Below, piece after piece: positions 30,950 to 41,417 of a stretch of DNA of 64,000 nucleotides. The DNA lies in NCBI GenBank assembly GCA_012064385.1, contig QRDG01001367.1, positions 682,001 through 746,000 of the forward strand, given 5' to 3'. The stretch comes from Puccinellia tenuiflora (Eukaryota; Streptophyta; Magnoliopsida; Poales; Poaceae). A program made the position numbers and the translations under genes. Position 1 is the stretch's first letter. The number at the start of each line of letters is the position of its first letter. The notes under the pieces are model-generated. The model was given only the letters and a program-made list of their open reading frames with translations. It was not told where the DNA came from and searched no databases.

Positions 30950-32960
30950 GTGTTAAACTAAAAGACATATGCACTATAACTATAGCCTAAACTATTGTAC
31001 CAAATGGAAAATCGAAGAAGGGTGCTGAATTGATTCATCTTGTTCGTTTGAAATGTTCACATCTATCTAATAGTGGACTAACTCAAGCCATCTTTTCCAC
31101 TTATTCCCTGTCAAAGATCTGCGAAAAGTGATGTTCAAAGTTGCATTCAGAAAAATAGTAGCCACCAAATCTTGTTTTAGTTGAGCTATATTATATAACA
31201 TTTGATGTTGTTGAGAAAGAGGCACATATCCAAATCATGAATCCTCCCAAAACCTAGTTTTCATGCTACTTCCAATGTCAAACGAATCCCTATGAAAGAA
31301 AGCCTCTTTGACTCTCATTAGGCTCTTCCAAAAAGATGAGTCCAAAGGTTTTGAAGTGACTTGAGACAAAGTTTTGGAATGAAGCTATTTATTATGGAGT
31401 ATCTCTTGACACACCCCTTGTTCATTTAAAAGTTTAAACAACCACTTACTGAGTAAACATTTATTTTTAAAATCTAACACTTCGATGCCAAGCCCACCTT
31501 GATCCTTAGGACGGAAAATGATATTCCACTTAGTTAGTCTATACTTTCTTTTGTAACCATCACTTTGCGAAAAGAAACATGACCTATATGAATCTAATGT
31601 ATATCTTACCTATTTTGGTATCTTGAGAAAAGATAACATGAACATATGTTTTTTTTAAATGAATGCGGTAGGGAAGCGCCTACATCGATTTTTATTTTTG
31701 CATAATAAGAACCCAAATCTACGTCCGTGAGGATTTGAACATGGGTGGCTGGTTGTACATCCACTCTCCTTTGAAGATATGTATACTAGTTAACATCGTG
31801 TTTATAAGAATTAGTCAAGCCCCATCAGATAACAATTTCCCTATCCAACCACTTAACTTTCTCTCAAGACAATTTTTAAATGGTTTCGTTCCCCATTTTT
31901 TGGTTTTCGGAAATGAATTGAAATTCCAAGATATTTGAAAGGTAGAGACCCAGATTCACAACCGAACATATTATTAGGAATGATGCCCGAGAGGCGTCAC
32001 TTTCCGTATGTTTTCAAGAAGTAGTCAATATATTAAATAGCATGGGAGACAAAGGGTCACCTTCTTTTGATGCTTTTTTGTTTGGAAATAGTGGCCAGCA
32101 TCATCATTGACCTTAATGGCAACACTAACCACAGTTATAAAGTTGTGGATCAGGCACGCCACTCCTATGAGAAACGTTTCATTCTCAAGGTTTGTTGGAG
32201 GAAAGACCATTCGAATTTATCATATGCCTTTTGAAAGTCAGTTTTTCAATCGCCACATTTATCTTTTCTCGGTGTAGCTCGTGGAACGTTTCATGAAGGA
32301 TTACTACACCATCTATAATGTTCTGTTCTTGCACGGATGTTGTTTGTGTTGGACGAACAACATGGTTAGCTACCGAATTCAGCCTAATGGTTGCGATCTA
32401 TGTAAAAATGTTGAAGCTAACATTAATAAAACAAATAGGTATGTACTAATGTATCCTTTCTATTTCCTTGATTTTAGGTACCAAAATTATCTTATCGAAA
32501 TTTAGGCCCAATGAGTCTAGTTGTCCGACCTGAAGATAGCCAAACAATTCTAGATGTTCTGATTTAATAATCTCCTAGAAGTTTTGGTAGAACTTTGCAG
32601 GGAAGCGATCTGTACCAGGGGCCTTGTTATATTCCATTTGGAAAACATCATTTTTAATTTCTTCCTCCGCAAAGGGTGCAGTAAGTAAGGCGTTCTCCAC
32701 ATTTGAAACATAGGTGACACCGTCTGTTTGGACTCATCCAACGAGAATTTCCCTCCGTTGGCGCCCCAAATAAACCTTTATAATATTTTGAGATGTACAT
32801 TTTAACTTGCTCATTGACCTTAGATTGTTCCCTAATCTTGTTAAAGAGAAGGAATGAGTTTTTTCATATGTCTGAAAGTACCTCGTACTTGAATCTCCTT
32901 CAAGTATAAACTGGGCCTTTGACCGCTGATACCATTTGAGCTTCTCGTTCCGCAAACGTG
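30608..32960 (-). pseudogene. Degenerate LINE (non-LTR retrotransposon) ORF2, 5'-truncated
   Basis: Minus-strand pieces of a plant L1-type ORF2 lie in order: KWYQRSKAQFILEGDSSTRYFQT (cut here at WYQRSKAQFILEGDSSTRYF) near 32900; EEEIKNDVFQMEYNKAPGTD followed by FPAKFY near 32600, the RT entry motif; YRLTKWNIIFRPKDQGGLGI near 31530; and a C-terminal piece (FLQFIPLVTWSYLQPEEKCH) ending at 30621. Many frameshifts and stops separate these, so it is dead. 30915-30950 holds a GT run and a long G run. The Athila-like element inserted just past the stop codon. Confidence 0.85.
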
Positions 32961-33076
32961 CTACCTGTGCAAGATTGAACTGAAAATTCTATCAAATGCA
33001 TAGATAGCACATATGCTAGACAATTTTCCTAGTTTTTCTCTTTTTGTTGGTATAGTTAGTGTTTTCCTCAGAAACC
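32961..33076. other. Unassigned AT-rich spacer
   Basis: Between the LINE remnant and the next TIR element; no feature seen. Confidence 0.4.
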
Positions 33077-33484
33077 ACAAATGGAGCCGAGCTCCATGGT
33101 GTCCTTTTTTGAAAAAAAATGAAATCATCACTTATAATTTTCAAAAATTAAGAACAAAAATCCTATGTGTAGATAATGTTGATCTCTACCAGTGTGAAAA
33201 AATATATAATTTCAAAATTCGTCTTGTTCGAGGCTACGAAAATTGACAAATCTGACAATTTTCCAAGTTTTAAAATTATACCATTCACCGCCCTGAGATT
33301 CACCCATTTGTCATTTTTTTTCTCAGCCTAAAATACAACCAATTTCGGACTGGTTTTTTTTCACACTACTAGAGCTCATCATCATATACAACTAGAATTT
33401 TCTCCCGGATATTTTTGAAACTTTCAAATGCCCGTTTCCGAATTTTTGAAAAAACGAGCTCTATGGAGCTTGAGAGCCATTTGT
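33077..33484. mobile_element. Non-autonomous TIR element, about 408 bp
   Basis: Left end ACAAATGGAGCCGAGCTCCAT and right end reading inward ACAAATGGCTCTCAAGCTCC are imperfect inverted repeats (left is cut to 20 bases as ACAAATGGAGCCGAGCTCCA). The interior is AT-rich and non-coding. No clear target duplication, so the superfamily (Mutator-like is likely from the general style) is unresolved. Confidence 0.55.
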
Positions 33485-34643
33485 CTATTCTCGTGTTTGC
33501 CTGCTTCTAGCTAAGCAGTTGTTTCTCTCTTTTGGGTTCTCGCTACTGTTTCGAAAAATATAAAATTGGTTTAGGCAGGCTTTGACAGCCATAGTTGGCC
33601 CTAAAAAAAGGCACTATTTTCTTTATCTTTCTTAATTTCATGGAAACAGACTCTTCCCATGTGTTAATCTGAACAGAATAAGCTTCAATCTGTTTAGTGG
33701 CTAACGCTGCATTTGACATTACAGTATTTGTTATCTTACTGCTTGGCTCATAGTATTTTCTTTGGTGAATGATTACTTCTCCACATCTGTTACAGATAAA
33801 TTCAATCTATAGCACATATCAGCAAGCGCAAGCTAACCCAAGACCTGCATTCGATTTTCCATTGTTCAAGAAATACTTCATGCATTGATATAAGCACAAT
33901 CTAAAGATAGCCAGCTAGGCTAGTTGACACCTGACGACAGTAATACACAGAACACAAACTACTCCAATGTTGCGGTTTGGCTAAGTAATTTTATCTTCTA
34001 CACACCTTCAATTCGTGAAAAAAGATAAGTCCGATTCGGTAAGTTAAACACAGTTGATCCATCAAAAGCTGCAGGCAGCGATAACGACATTAGATAACAA
34101 GTCAATATATGCCTAGGTGCTCAGGCGTACAGCTGCAAACAAGACGGCAAAAGCTATAACCACAGAAATTAACTGAACACTCATGCAAGAAATTAGGGGC
34201 AACACCGCAACAGTGCAACCTGCGAAATTAACTTGCAGAACACTGAGATAAGTCCATTACAAACTGATGATCAAACCAGCCAGAATCACACGTTTACAAA
34301 CAGACTAACATCACCGAAGAAACTCAGAAAGCCAAAACAAGGTACTGTCGTCGGCCGGTGTGTCGGTGTGTGTTCTATCTCCTCAAGACGAAACAACAAA
34401 GAAACTCGATCGGAAGAACATGAAAAAGAAAAATGATTAAGTCTGCATCAAGGGACGAACATGAAAAGATAACCGATCGAGAAACTTCCTGGAGTTGATC
34501 TATCTACCTACTTGCATGAACTCGCGGTTGCGTGCGAATGCGCTCAGACCTTGGAGATCGATCGGTGGAGAGCTTGGCGTTGCGGGATCGTCCATCCAGC
34601 ATCCGCGACGCACGAGGAACCCGCACGCGCCTGATGGAGTCGA

Positions 34644-35375
34644 TCATGGAGGAGGAGGAGCTTGGCCGGTGGCGTTGATGACGATCTGCTCCAACTCCAC
34701 CAACCTGTTGCGCATCGCGCGCAGCCTCGCCAGCGCTGCGTCGACATGGCTGATGGTCTGCTGCAGTATCATCTCCGCTGCCACCATGCGCTCCCGGGGT
34801 GGTAGACCCTCCTCCCACTCGCCCTGGCAGAGGCGGAGGGCGACGTCAGCCGCAAGGCTCGCCCTGACTGCGTCGTCCAGCCTCTGCAGCGCCTCCGTCG
34901 CCCGAACACGGGCCTGCTGGTGGTTGGCGTCCCAGAGCTCCCAGGTGCGGCCTGGGAGGACACCCAGATTCGCGGCGTACGCGGTGAAGAGGTGGCCAGC
35001 GTTGGCGTGGGAGACATGGATGAGGTACCCGAGGTCGCGAAGGGCCGCCTGGAGTGGTCCACCATCCGGTGGCGGGAAGTTGTAGAAGGTCTTGGTGACG
35101 AGGTCCCCGGCCACGACGATGGCGCCCGCGAGTGGCCCAGGCCCGTTGAACAGCGCGTCCACCGCTTCCCCGGGCTCCTGGACCTGGAGCAGCGCCGCCA
35201 CCGCCTCACGGAGCTTCGCGATGGCCGTCTCGCAGGAGGAGATGACGTCGTCCACCCCGGTGGCGACGGCGTGCCTCTGGCGCTTCTCCTCCGCCAGTGT
35301 CGCCGTGATCCACTCCAGGAGCAGCGGATCTAGAGGGGGAACCGGAACCTCTCCCGGCATCAGCGGCGCCGCCAT
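34644..35375 (-). CDS. Unrecognised grass-type protein, paralog A (243 aa)
   Basis: A single-exon ORF starting MAAPLMPGEVPVPPLDPL and ending ELEQIVINATGQAPPPP. No family recognised. It looks all-helical and soluble: no signal peptide or long hydrophobic segment. Helices carry AIAKLREAVAALL, GPLAGAIVVAGDLV, ASLAADVALRLCQGEW, and HVDAALARLRAMRNRLVELE, the last coiled-coil-like. Closest relative is paralog B (55179-55976). A lacks about 27 residues present in B just before VDALFNG, and has a longer stretch after PVP. The ATG at 35375 follows a CT-rich leader (35383-35402) and a TATA box at 35487. The protein is probably real because frame, ends and promoter are conserved in B. Function is unknown. 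Confidence 0.82.
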   Translation of the reverse strand: MAAPLMPGEVPVPPLDPLLLEWITATLAEEKRQRHAVATGVDDVISSCETAIAKLREAVAALLQVQEPGEAVDALFNGPGPLAGAIVVAGDLVTKTFYNFPPPDGGPLQAALRDLGYLIHVSHANAGHLFTAYAANLGVLPGRTWELWDANHQQARVRATEALQRLDDAVRASLAADVALRLCQGEWEEGLPPRERMVAAEMILQQTISHVDAALARLRAMRNRLVELEQIVINATGQAPPPP

Positions 35376-35382
35376 CTCTCTC

Positions 35383-35402
35383 TGTCTCTCTCTCTCTCTC
35401 TC
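35383..35402 (-). repeat. CT/GA microsatellite in the 5' leader of paralog A
   Basis: About ten CT repeats on the plus strand, i.e. GAGAGA in the transcript leader. Paralog B has a shorter version (55980-56000). Confidence 0.7.
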
Positions 35403-35486
35403 GCAGGTCGCAGCGTGTGTTGTGTCGTGTTGTGTGGTGTGCAGGTGAGAGAATGTGGGATGGGGAGAGAGAAAAATGGGGGCAAA

Positions 35487-35493
35487 TTTTATA
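35487..35493 (-). promoter_or_regulatory. TATA box of paralog A
   Basis: Minus strand TATAAAA followed by TTTGCCCCCAT, about 110 bp upstream of the ATG. The block TATAAA-TTTGCCCCCAT is conserved in paralog B. Confidence 0.75.
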
Positions 35494-35599
35494 AACCGAC
35501 GGGAGTAACGGATTTGGGGTGGGACCCACGAGAAGATTTGATACAGCTCAGCACCTGCTTACGGTTTGTAGTTTGCTTGCGATCGAAGAAGCAGAAATA

Positions 35600-35950
35600 A
35601 CCGTCGGCACACACATGAGACGAACGATGCCGCAAGCTGCATGACAAAATAAATTACAGACTCCACGGCTCCACTTAATTAACAGTCGGCACATTGACCC
35701 ATAGTCCATACTACCTGATCTCACAGTAGGGCATCGAAGGATTCAAATTTCATATGAGATAATGTATAGTGTGATTCATCTAATTCTGCATGCTGCCTAT
35801 ATTCTCTCAGTGCGCACGTACCATATAGTACAGACTTGAACAAGCTACAAACTGAAGAACTACTCAGATGATCGATTTTGCCTTGCACGAATTAAGCTTG
35901 CCGAAGTGCTAGCTCAAGCATGCACTGATTTGACAACGACGACACTTGAC
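35600..35950. other. Upstream region of paralog A, shared with paralog B
   Basis: No gene. It aligns with 56350-56630 (tacggtttgtagtttgcttg, catgctgcctatattctctc, gcttgccgaagtgctagctc). Confidence 0.6.
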
Positions 35951-35999
35951 AAATTAACAGTCGCAATTTCCAACAAACACAAGAAGATGATATATGTAA
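35951..35999 (+). repeat. Duplicated flank, left copy
   Basis: About 45 bp (cgcaatttccaacaaacaca, then aga-gatgatatatgtaa) repeated at 37170-37214. The two copies bracket a CACTA-derived insert. Confidence 0.8.
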
Positions 36000-36031
36000 G
36001 GGAAAAGCTACTAATCATCCGGGAGATCCTA

Positions 36032-36052
36032 CTCGCGCGTCCTCCGCGCGAG
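36032..36052. other. Perfect 8 bp stem hairpin
   Basis: CTCGCGCG and CGCGCGAG around a 5-base loop, in the 70 bp between the duplicated flank and the CACTA terminus. Role unknown. Confidence 0.5.
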
Positions 36053-36066
36053 GGAGCGCCACGCGC

Positions 36067-37169
36067 CACTAGTGGAAAACGAGGCTTTTGTCCCGGACCC
36101 AGAGGGCCTTTAGTCCCGTTGTGTTTACGAACTGGGTCTAAAGGGTCTCCATGTGGCCGTTGTCGAGCGCCCCGGTGGGGGGGAGACCCTTTAGTCCCGG
36201 TTGGTAATCCACGCTGGATTTTAGGGTTTAGGGGTTCATTTAGTATTTTTCTTTTCAATTTGTATTTACCATTCAATTCTTTTTCATTTAGTGTTTTCCT
36301 TTTTATTTTATGTTTTGCATTCAATTTGACGGTACTGCATACAATAATGAAGGAACCATTACACAACATCGTCATGAATATAGAGGTCTTGGTCGAACAT
36401 ATTACATGTAGTACCATATATAATACAATATCTTTTACGATCCCTAGTATCTCTTAACTACAATTAGGGATGGTATTCTCCGTCTTTAGATAGGACCTGT
36501 TCAAGTAAGAATCCTGCCAACTCCTCTTGAATTGCTCGCACGCGTTCCTTTGGTAGGAGCCCATCCCGCATCCGTTCGATCTAATTTAAAGAAGGGGGTC
36601 AATATATATGAATGAATCTCAACACAATTGATGGTAATAAAATAATATTGTGAATATTGTTTACGTACTCGAAGTTGTTCTAAGATTCTGCCCGTCTCAC
36701 AGCTCGTCTCGCGAATAAACTCGCATACGTAGTATCCACATAAATTATTCCCGGATCCCTGCCTCGGATACTTTACGAGAACAGAGTTCAATCAAAATAA
36801 TAATCAAGCATGATAATGGTATTGAAACAAGAATCAAACAGATGCGCGGGTCTAGCTAGTAGTACTTACACTTAGTTCTTTAAATGTAAGCTTCTCTTTC
36901 CAATCAGCCTTAGCCCTCTTGGTGAACCATTTCCAAGCCCTGCCAGACCAAGAGAAATGTATAAAGGACTTATTAATTACTAGATACCATGAAATGAACG
37001 AAAGTTGCCGATATAGTGCGATAATGATTGAAATTACCTCTGAAGCATTTCACCCATGTCCGCCCACTTCTCAAGGCCACTACGTAGCGGGTCCATGACT
37101 TCTACTAGTCCTTTGTCAGGAATAATGATTAGAAGAATAAATTGGAACCTACGCACACATAACTCGTCA
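36067..37169 (-). mobile_element. Truncated CACTA transposon with Ulp1-like protease exons
   Basis: Starts at 36067 with CACTAGTGGAAAA and tttagtcccgg subterminal repeats, typical of a Triticeae/rice CACTA family. The opposite terminus is missing: sequence stops at the duplicated host flank near 37170. The interior has exons on the minus strand (see next entry). Confidence 0.8.
36455..37165 (-). pseudogene. CACTA-encoded Ulp1-like (C48) cysteine protease, 3' exons only
   Basis: On the minus strand three or four exon-like pieces follow each other: FILLIIIPDKGLVEVMDPL (about 37165-37034), a short AWKWFTKRAKADWKEK piece near 36930, YPRQGSGNNLCGYYVCEFIR with the NLCGYYV box that holds the catalytic cysteine of Ulp1-like proteases (36790-36680), and IERMRDGLLPKERVRAIQEE to EYHP and a stop (about 36575-36465). 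Intervening AT-rich stretches look like introns. The 5' two-thirds, including the catalytic His part, are absent. Such proteases accompany the TNP2-type transposase in plant CACTA elements. Confidence 0.78.
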
Positions 37170-37214
37170 ATTACCAGTCGCAATTTCCAACAAACACAAG
37201 ATGATATATGTAAT
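37170..37214 (+). repeat. Duplicated flank, right copy
   Basis: Matches 35951-35999, lacking three bases (gaa), then continues into host sequence (gtcgtacaccacatgaca) shared with unit 2 at 58505. Confidence 0.8.
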
Positions 37215-37545
37215 GTCGTACACCACATGACAAATTAGGCAATGAAAATTACAGGTAGCAAGAGATGATCGAGTGCAATTAAAACAACCAGCAAGCCAAG
37301 TAGTACCTTTATTCGGCATGCTCTGACACCCTACGATTTTTAGGGGATGCTTTGTTCTATCCAATGGAGAAATCCTAATCTTGGTGAATTTAAAGCATAC
37401 TTCCCATCTAGAGTATCACCCAGAATTTGTAATATCGCCAAGAACATGCCTAATAATCTATAGCTGATGATATATTGTCTCGAATGAATTACCGGCCAAA
37501 GATGTTTGAACAACTATGTCCAAGTTTATGGGAGCGGCGTTTCTA

Positions 37546-37915
37546 CACCCGGGCTCACCAGCTCCTGTTTTTTGACAAAAAGAAAAAAATAGTAAACATT
37601 ATGAAAAATTCTGAAAACAATTGGAGGCACACACATATGAGTTGTTCACATTCGTGAAAATTTCGGATTGAAAAAATATTTCCTGTGCTCTGTACAAAAA
37701 AGAAAATATGAGTGGTCAAAATAGATCTAAAAACACATTTTTGAAACACTAATATTGTCTTTTTTGCACAGAGGACAGGGAATGTCTTTTCATTCCGAAA
37801 ATTTGCACGAATGTGAACAACTCATATGTGTGTGTCTCCAATTGTTTCCAGAATATTTCATAATGGTTTACTATTTTTATTTTTCAAAAAAAAACGGAGC
37901 ATGTGAGCTTGGGTG
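37546..37915. mobile_element. Foldback MITE with about 165 bp arms
   Basis: Arms 37546-37715 and 37750-37915 are inverted copies: CACCC-GGCTCAC, aatagtaaacattatgaaa, acaattggag-cacacacata and gagttgttcacattcgtg all recur in reverse complement. The spacer is about 35 bp. No coding sequence and no convincing target duplication; long-TIR Mutator-type MITEs look like this. Confidence 0.8.
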
Positions 37916-39598
37916 CAGCTTTGAATTTCCGCAAGTTTATGAGGACGTTGCCTTGCTATTTTTCTCTGCTGAACTTGACTCGTATGTTTATGGGTTCACT
38001 ATAAATTGGCGTATATGTACTACTACATATTTGGCTTGGTAACATCATACATTTATGTAATCAATGTGTTTCTTCATTCATTTATGTATTGAAGTTGTGA
38101 AAAGCGTCGTCATCCCTTCGACATGTACCACGGTTTTGTCATGAAGGCGGATATCGATGACATGATGTTGTTGGTATACTCCTCAGAAGTGCTTCCACCT
38201 GATTCTCAGTGTTAGGGATTTTACTCTGTATTTGGATTCCGACAAAAGGAGAACCATCCACACTATGTTTTTTTTCATTGATGGTCCTACTTACTCATCT
38301 AATTTGTATATCAAAATTAATACATTTTTGGATTTACAAACTAATAGTGGGTGCTAATTTTATACCATGGTAACAGGGATAGTATGGGTGTTTTTTGTGA
38401 AGCCAAAGACGAAGAGCAACCCTATGACATGACATCTTGGTTTGCTTGACCATGAAATAGTGACATCGGTAAAGGTACGAGCAAGCCGTAATTTATAGTG
38501 CCCGGGACAGATGTAGATAATAATGTTGTGACCGTGTGGTGCTTTCTTGTTTTTTGGTTTCCGCATTATCATCATTTCACGTCTGGCATTTCTTGTAGGT
38601 TTTCCCATGATTCCTTTTGTTTTTCTTGTTGTCTAATATTCTGGCATGTTATTAGAATTTAAGTTTTATTGTTGTAAGCAAGGTGAGTTGTTTTTTTTTT
38701 GGAAAATAACACTAGATATGTGTATGGTGTGCCCTTTCAAGACCTTTTCTATTTTATCTGATTCCCTAGTAACTTAAAAAATTAATAGCCTTATTATCAC
38801 CTAACGAGGGGTTCATTCCGGATGTAGCAAACTTCAGTGAAGCGTCAAATATCATATATGAATTGTACAAGTATCGCTCTTTCTTTGATCTCCCCAAACC
38901 ATTGTGCAATTGAATTTCTCGACACCGTGAACTTTTGAAAAGATGGGCTAGGTTTTATTCCATGATCTCTATAGATTACTTGAACCATAGGTGTAGTGAG
39001 TTTTAGTGCTATGCTTCAGTATGTATGAACGTTAGTACTTAGTGTAGAATTCTATAATTTCCAATTTGAAATGCTAAATGGAAGCTGGAGGGTCATGATA
39101 TGTGTATCTTTATGAATAATATTTTCTGATGCTAGTATTCTGAATAAATTTGAAGTTTGAACATTCAAAATAGTTGGCATCTCTAGAGTGCAGCTTATAT
39201 GTTTGCAATTATCCATAGCATTATGTTTTTTAAAATTATTAAATTCATCTTTTGCAGGCAGTCATTCTAGAGAGGGTTGAGGACTCTCCATTTTATGCAT
39301 GCTCACTGATGGCATAGATGCACAAAATTTTGTTTAGCCACTTGATCCCATACTGAAGGAAAGTTCGAATTCGTGGACCGTGACATTTGTAAATTGTTAT
39401 GCCNGTTTAATAGGTTACTAGTATGCATTTTTACTAGGTGTGCTTGGTCTGTTGTGATTCATATCTAGGGGTAAAATGGATGGCCATCCAAATGAGTCAC
39501 AACTAACAGTCATGTCTATAAAGGAAGTGACACCACTTAGTATTCTGATATTGAAAAAAATCCAAGTCATTGCGAGGTCAATATTTTTTAAGATCTGC
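37916..39598. other. Unassigned AT-rich sequence
   Basis: No ORF with a recognisable domain on either strand. The stretch 38100-38600 is less AT-rich and may include decayed exon-like sequence, but I cannot assign it. One ambiguous base (N) is at 39405. Confidence 0.4.
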
Positions 39599-39600
39599 TA

Positions 39601-39691
39601 CTCCCTCCGATATAAAAAGTGTCGCTCATTTTTTACTAAGTTAGTACAAACTTTGTACTAAGTGGGCGACACTTTTATGGATCGGAGGGAG
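39601..39691. mobile_element. Stowaway MITE, 91 bp
   Basis: CTCCCTCCGAT...ATCGGAGGGAG inverted ends flanked by TA (39599-39600 and 39692-39693). The two halves are complementary almost throughout (aagtgtcgc / gcgacactt). This is the classic Tc1/mariner-derived Stowaway structure. Confidence 0.93.
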
Positions 39692-39727
39692 TATTTTTTA
39701 TATTTATTACGGGATAAAATCTGACAG

Positions 39728-39732
39728 TCATG
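39728..39732. repeat. Target site duplication TCATG, left
   Basis: Identical to 50837-50841 beyond the other LTR. Confidence 0.9.
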
Positions 39733-39823
39733 TGATGCATGTAAAATGCATACATGAACTTTGCATTATATCACTTATATTTCAATCATATTTGCATCAT
39801 ATAAGGGTTATATCATTGTTTTC

Positions 39824-40130
39824 TATTGATTTTGGGAAGATTTCACAGTTTTCCTATTTTTTGGAATTAACCCTGCTCTGGCAGAAAACCCTATTTTCTA
39901 TATTTTGATGTTTCAGGGACCCAAACGATCCAAATGACCTAAAATTTATGAGCATCAGTTTTTGGAAGGAACAAAGAGTAGGGGCGAAGGAAGCGAAAAA
40001 GTGGAAGCCCGAAGCCAAAAGAGGGGGGCCCACGCGGCCAGATTCCTTGGCCGCGTGGGGCCCACCAACTTGGCCCTCGTGGATCTGTTGGACCTAAAAC
40101 CGACTATAAAAATAGTCCCCCGACGTTTTC
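39824..40130 (+). repeat. 307 bp LTR segment deleted from the 3' LTR
   Basis: Lies between two GTTTTC words (39818-39823 and 40125-40130). The 3' LTR has a single GTTTTC at 49544-49549 joined directly to cagaggggag. Confidence 0.9.
40104..40111 (+). promoter_or_regulatory. TATA box in the 5' LTR
   Basis: gactataaaaatagtccccc about 370 bp into the LTR; GC-rich sequence and gaaacacagaaacacc follow as a plausible start region. Confidence 0.55.
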
Positions 40131-40389
40131 CAGAGGGGAGCGCCGTCGAAACACAGAAACACCGAAACAGAGACCTGGAGCTGCAGATTGGAGGGGGAAA
40201 ACTCCGGCGGGGCGCTGCCGGTGTGGTCTCCATCTCCCCCAATGTCATCTCCACCGTCTCCATGATGAAGAGGGAGTAGTCAACCCCTGGACTACGAGTT
40301 TGTGGAAGTAACTTATGTATCTCTCCTCTCTCTTGAGCTTCACTAATTAGCACCGTATGAGCTGCCAACATGATTACGTCATCTATGTA

Positions 40390-40394
40390 ATTCC
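40390..40394. repeat. Target site duplication ATTCC, left
   Basis: Repeated at 44463-44467. The 3' LTR retains the undisturbed site with a single ATTCC (about 49811). Confidence 0.93.
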
Positions 40395-41409
40395 TGTAAC
40401 ATCCCAGAATAATATAAGTATTATTAATTCCAAAAATGTGGGCCACAATTTTTTTATTATTTATGTGTGATTGCTTTGTTTTGTTGCTTGATATGTGTGT
40501 TTGCTAAGTAATGATATGAATAAAGGTAAAGTAACAAAAAAGAACACCCACACATAAAATCATGTGACAAGTGCCACACTCATTTCCCTAAGTGAGAAAT
40601 TAATTCTTTCAAAACACAACTCAGTGGGGTGACATAGTGATCACTCCCACTTTGCTCTTATACCCTTTTCCCTCTTCAAATTATATTTCTCAAAAATCTA
40701 AATTTAAAATTCTATTTCTTTCTTTATTCTTTCAAAACCAAAAATGTGCTATGATCACTTATCAACAAATTCTATCATAGCACCAAAATTCCCTATTAAT
40801 ATACAATCAATTGTGGAAACAAATTTCAAAATTTCAAATTTGAACTTGGTTCAGGCATTGTGCCGAACACCTTGCAAGCAGGATTCGTGTTCTTCCCCAA
40901 ATCCCTCAAATCCGAACCAAATCCGACGAATCCGTGCATGATCGAGCTAGGGAACCTCACCACCACTCTGCCCTCACTCACCGGAGCCCGAGGGAGCAAG
41001 GAGGAGGTCTAATTTGACCTAATTGTCGCCGTGGCCTTGAGGGAGCAGCGCGGCCGCGTGCACGTCGCCATGGTCGGCACTGTGGCCGTGGCGTGGCAAC
41101 GCTAGGATGCACCGCACCGTGCCCCCCCTCTCTCCCTTACCTCGCTGCCCCCTCTCGCACCCGCACCACACCCCGCAGGAGCCCTAAACCGCCGGGAACT
41201 CGTCGTCCGTGCGTGCCCGTGTGCCGCCCAAGCCATCCCAGAGCACGCCGTGGTCGTCCCCCCTGCCGAGCTCGCGCCACGGCACCACACGACCCCGACC
41301 GTGTCCCTCTGCGCCCCAACACCATAGCCGCCCCGCCACCGCCCTACGGCGAGCCCGCTAGCCCCCTGGACCGCCCCCGCGCCGTGTCCACCTTGGACCG
41401 GCCGCCGGC

Positions 41410-41417
41410 TATAAAAC
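41410..41417 (+). promoter_or_regulatory. TATA box in the solo LTR
   Basis: ccggctataaaacgaggcac preceding a C-rich stretch with cca/tcacc start-site-like sequence. Typical plant LTR core promoter. Confidence 0.6.

Larger units (their letters stand above)
33670..37320. repeat. Segmental duplication, unit 1
   Basis: Aligns with about 51105-58620 from the downstream flank (gcttcaatctg, ggcattacag, ccattgttcaag, gctagccagctaggctagtt), through the gene, to the upstream flank (gcttgccgaagtgctagctc, atgtcgtacaccaca). The differences are mostly later insertions. Confidence 0.85.

Noticed and set aside
37537..37924. 9 bp target duplication around the foldback MITE
   Set aside because: The nine bases on each side agree at only four positions, no better than chance.
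38100..38620. Possible gene fragment between the MITEs
   Set aside because: Short open pieces on both strands, but no domain, splice pattern or paralogous match in the window.
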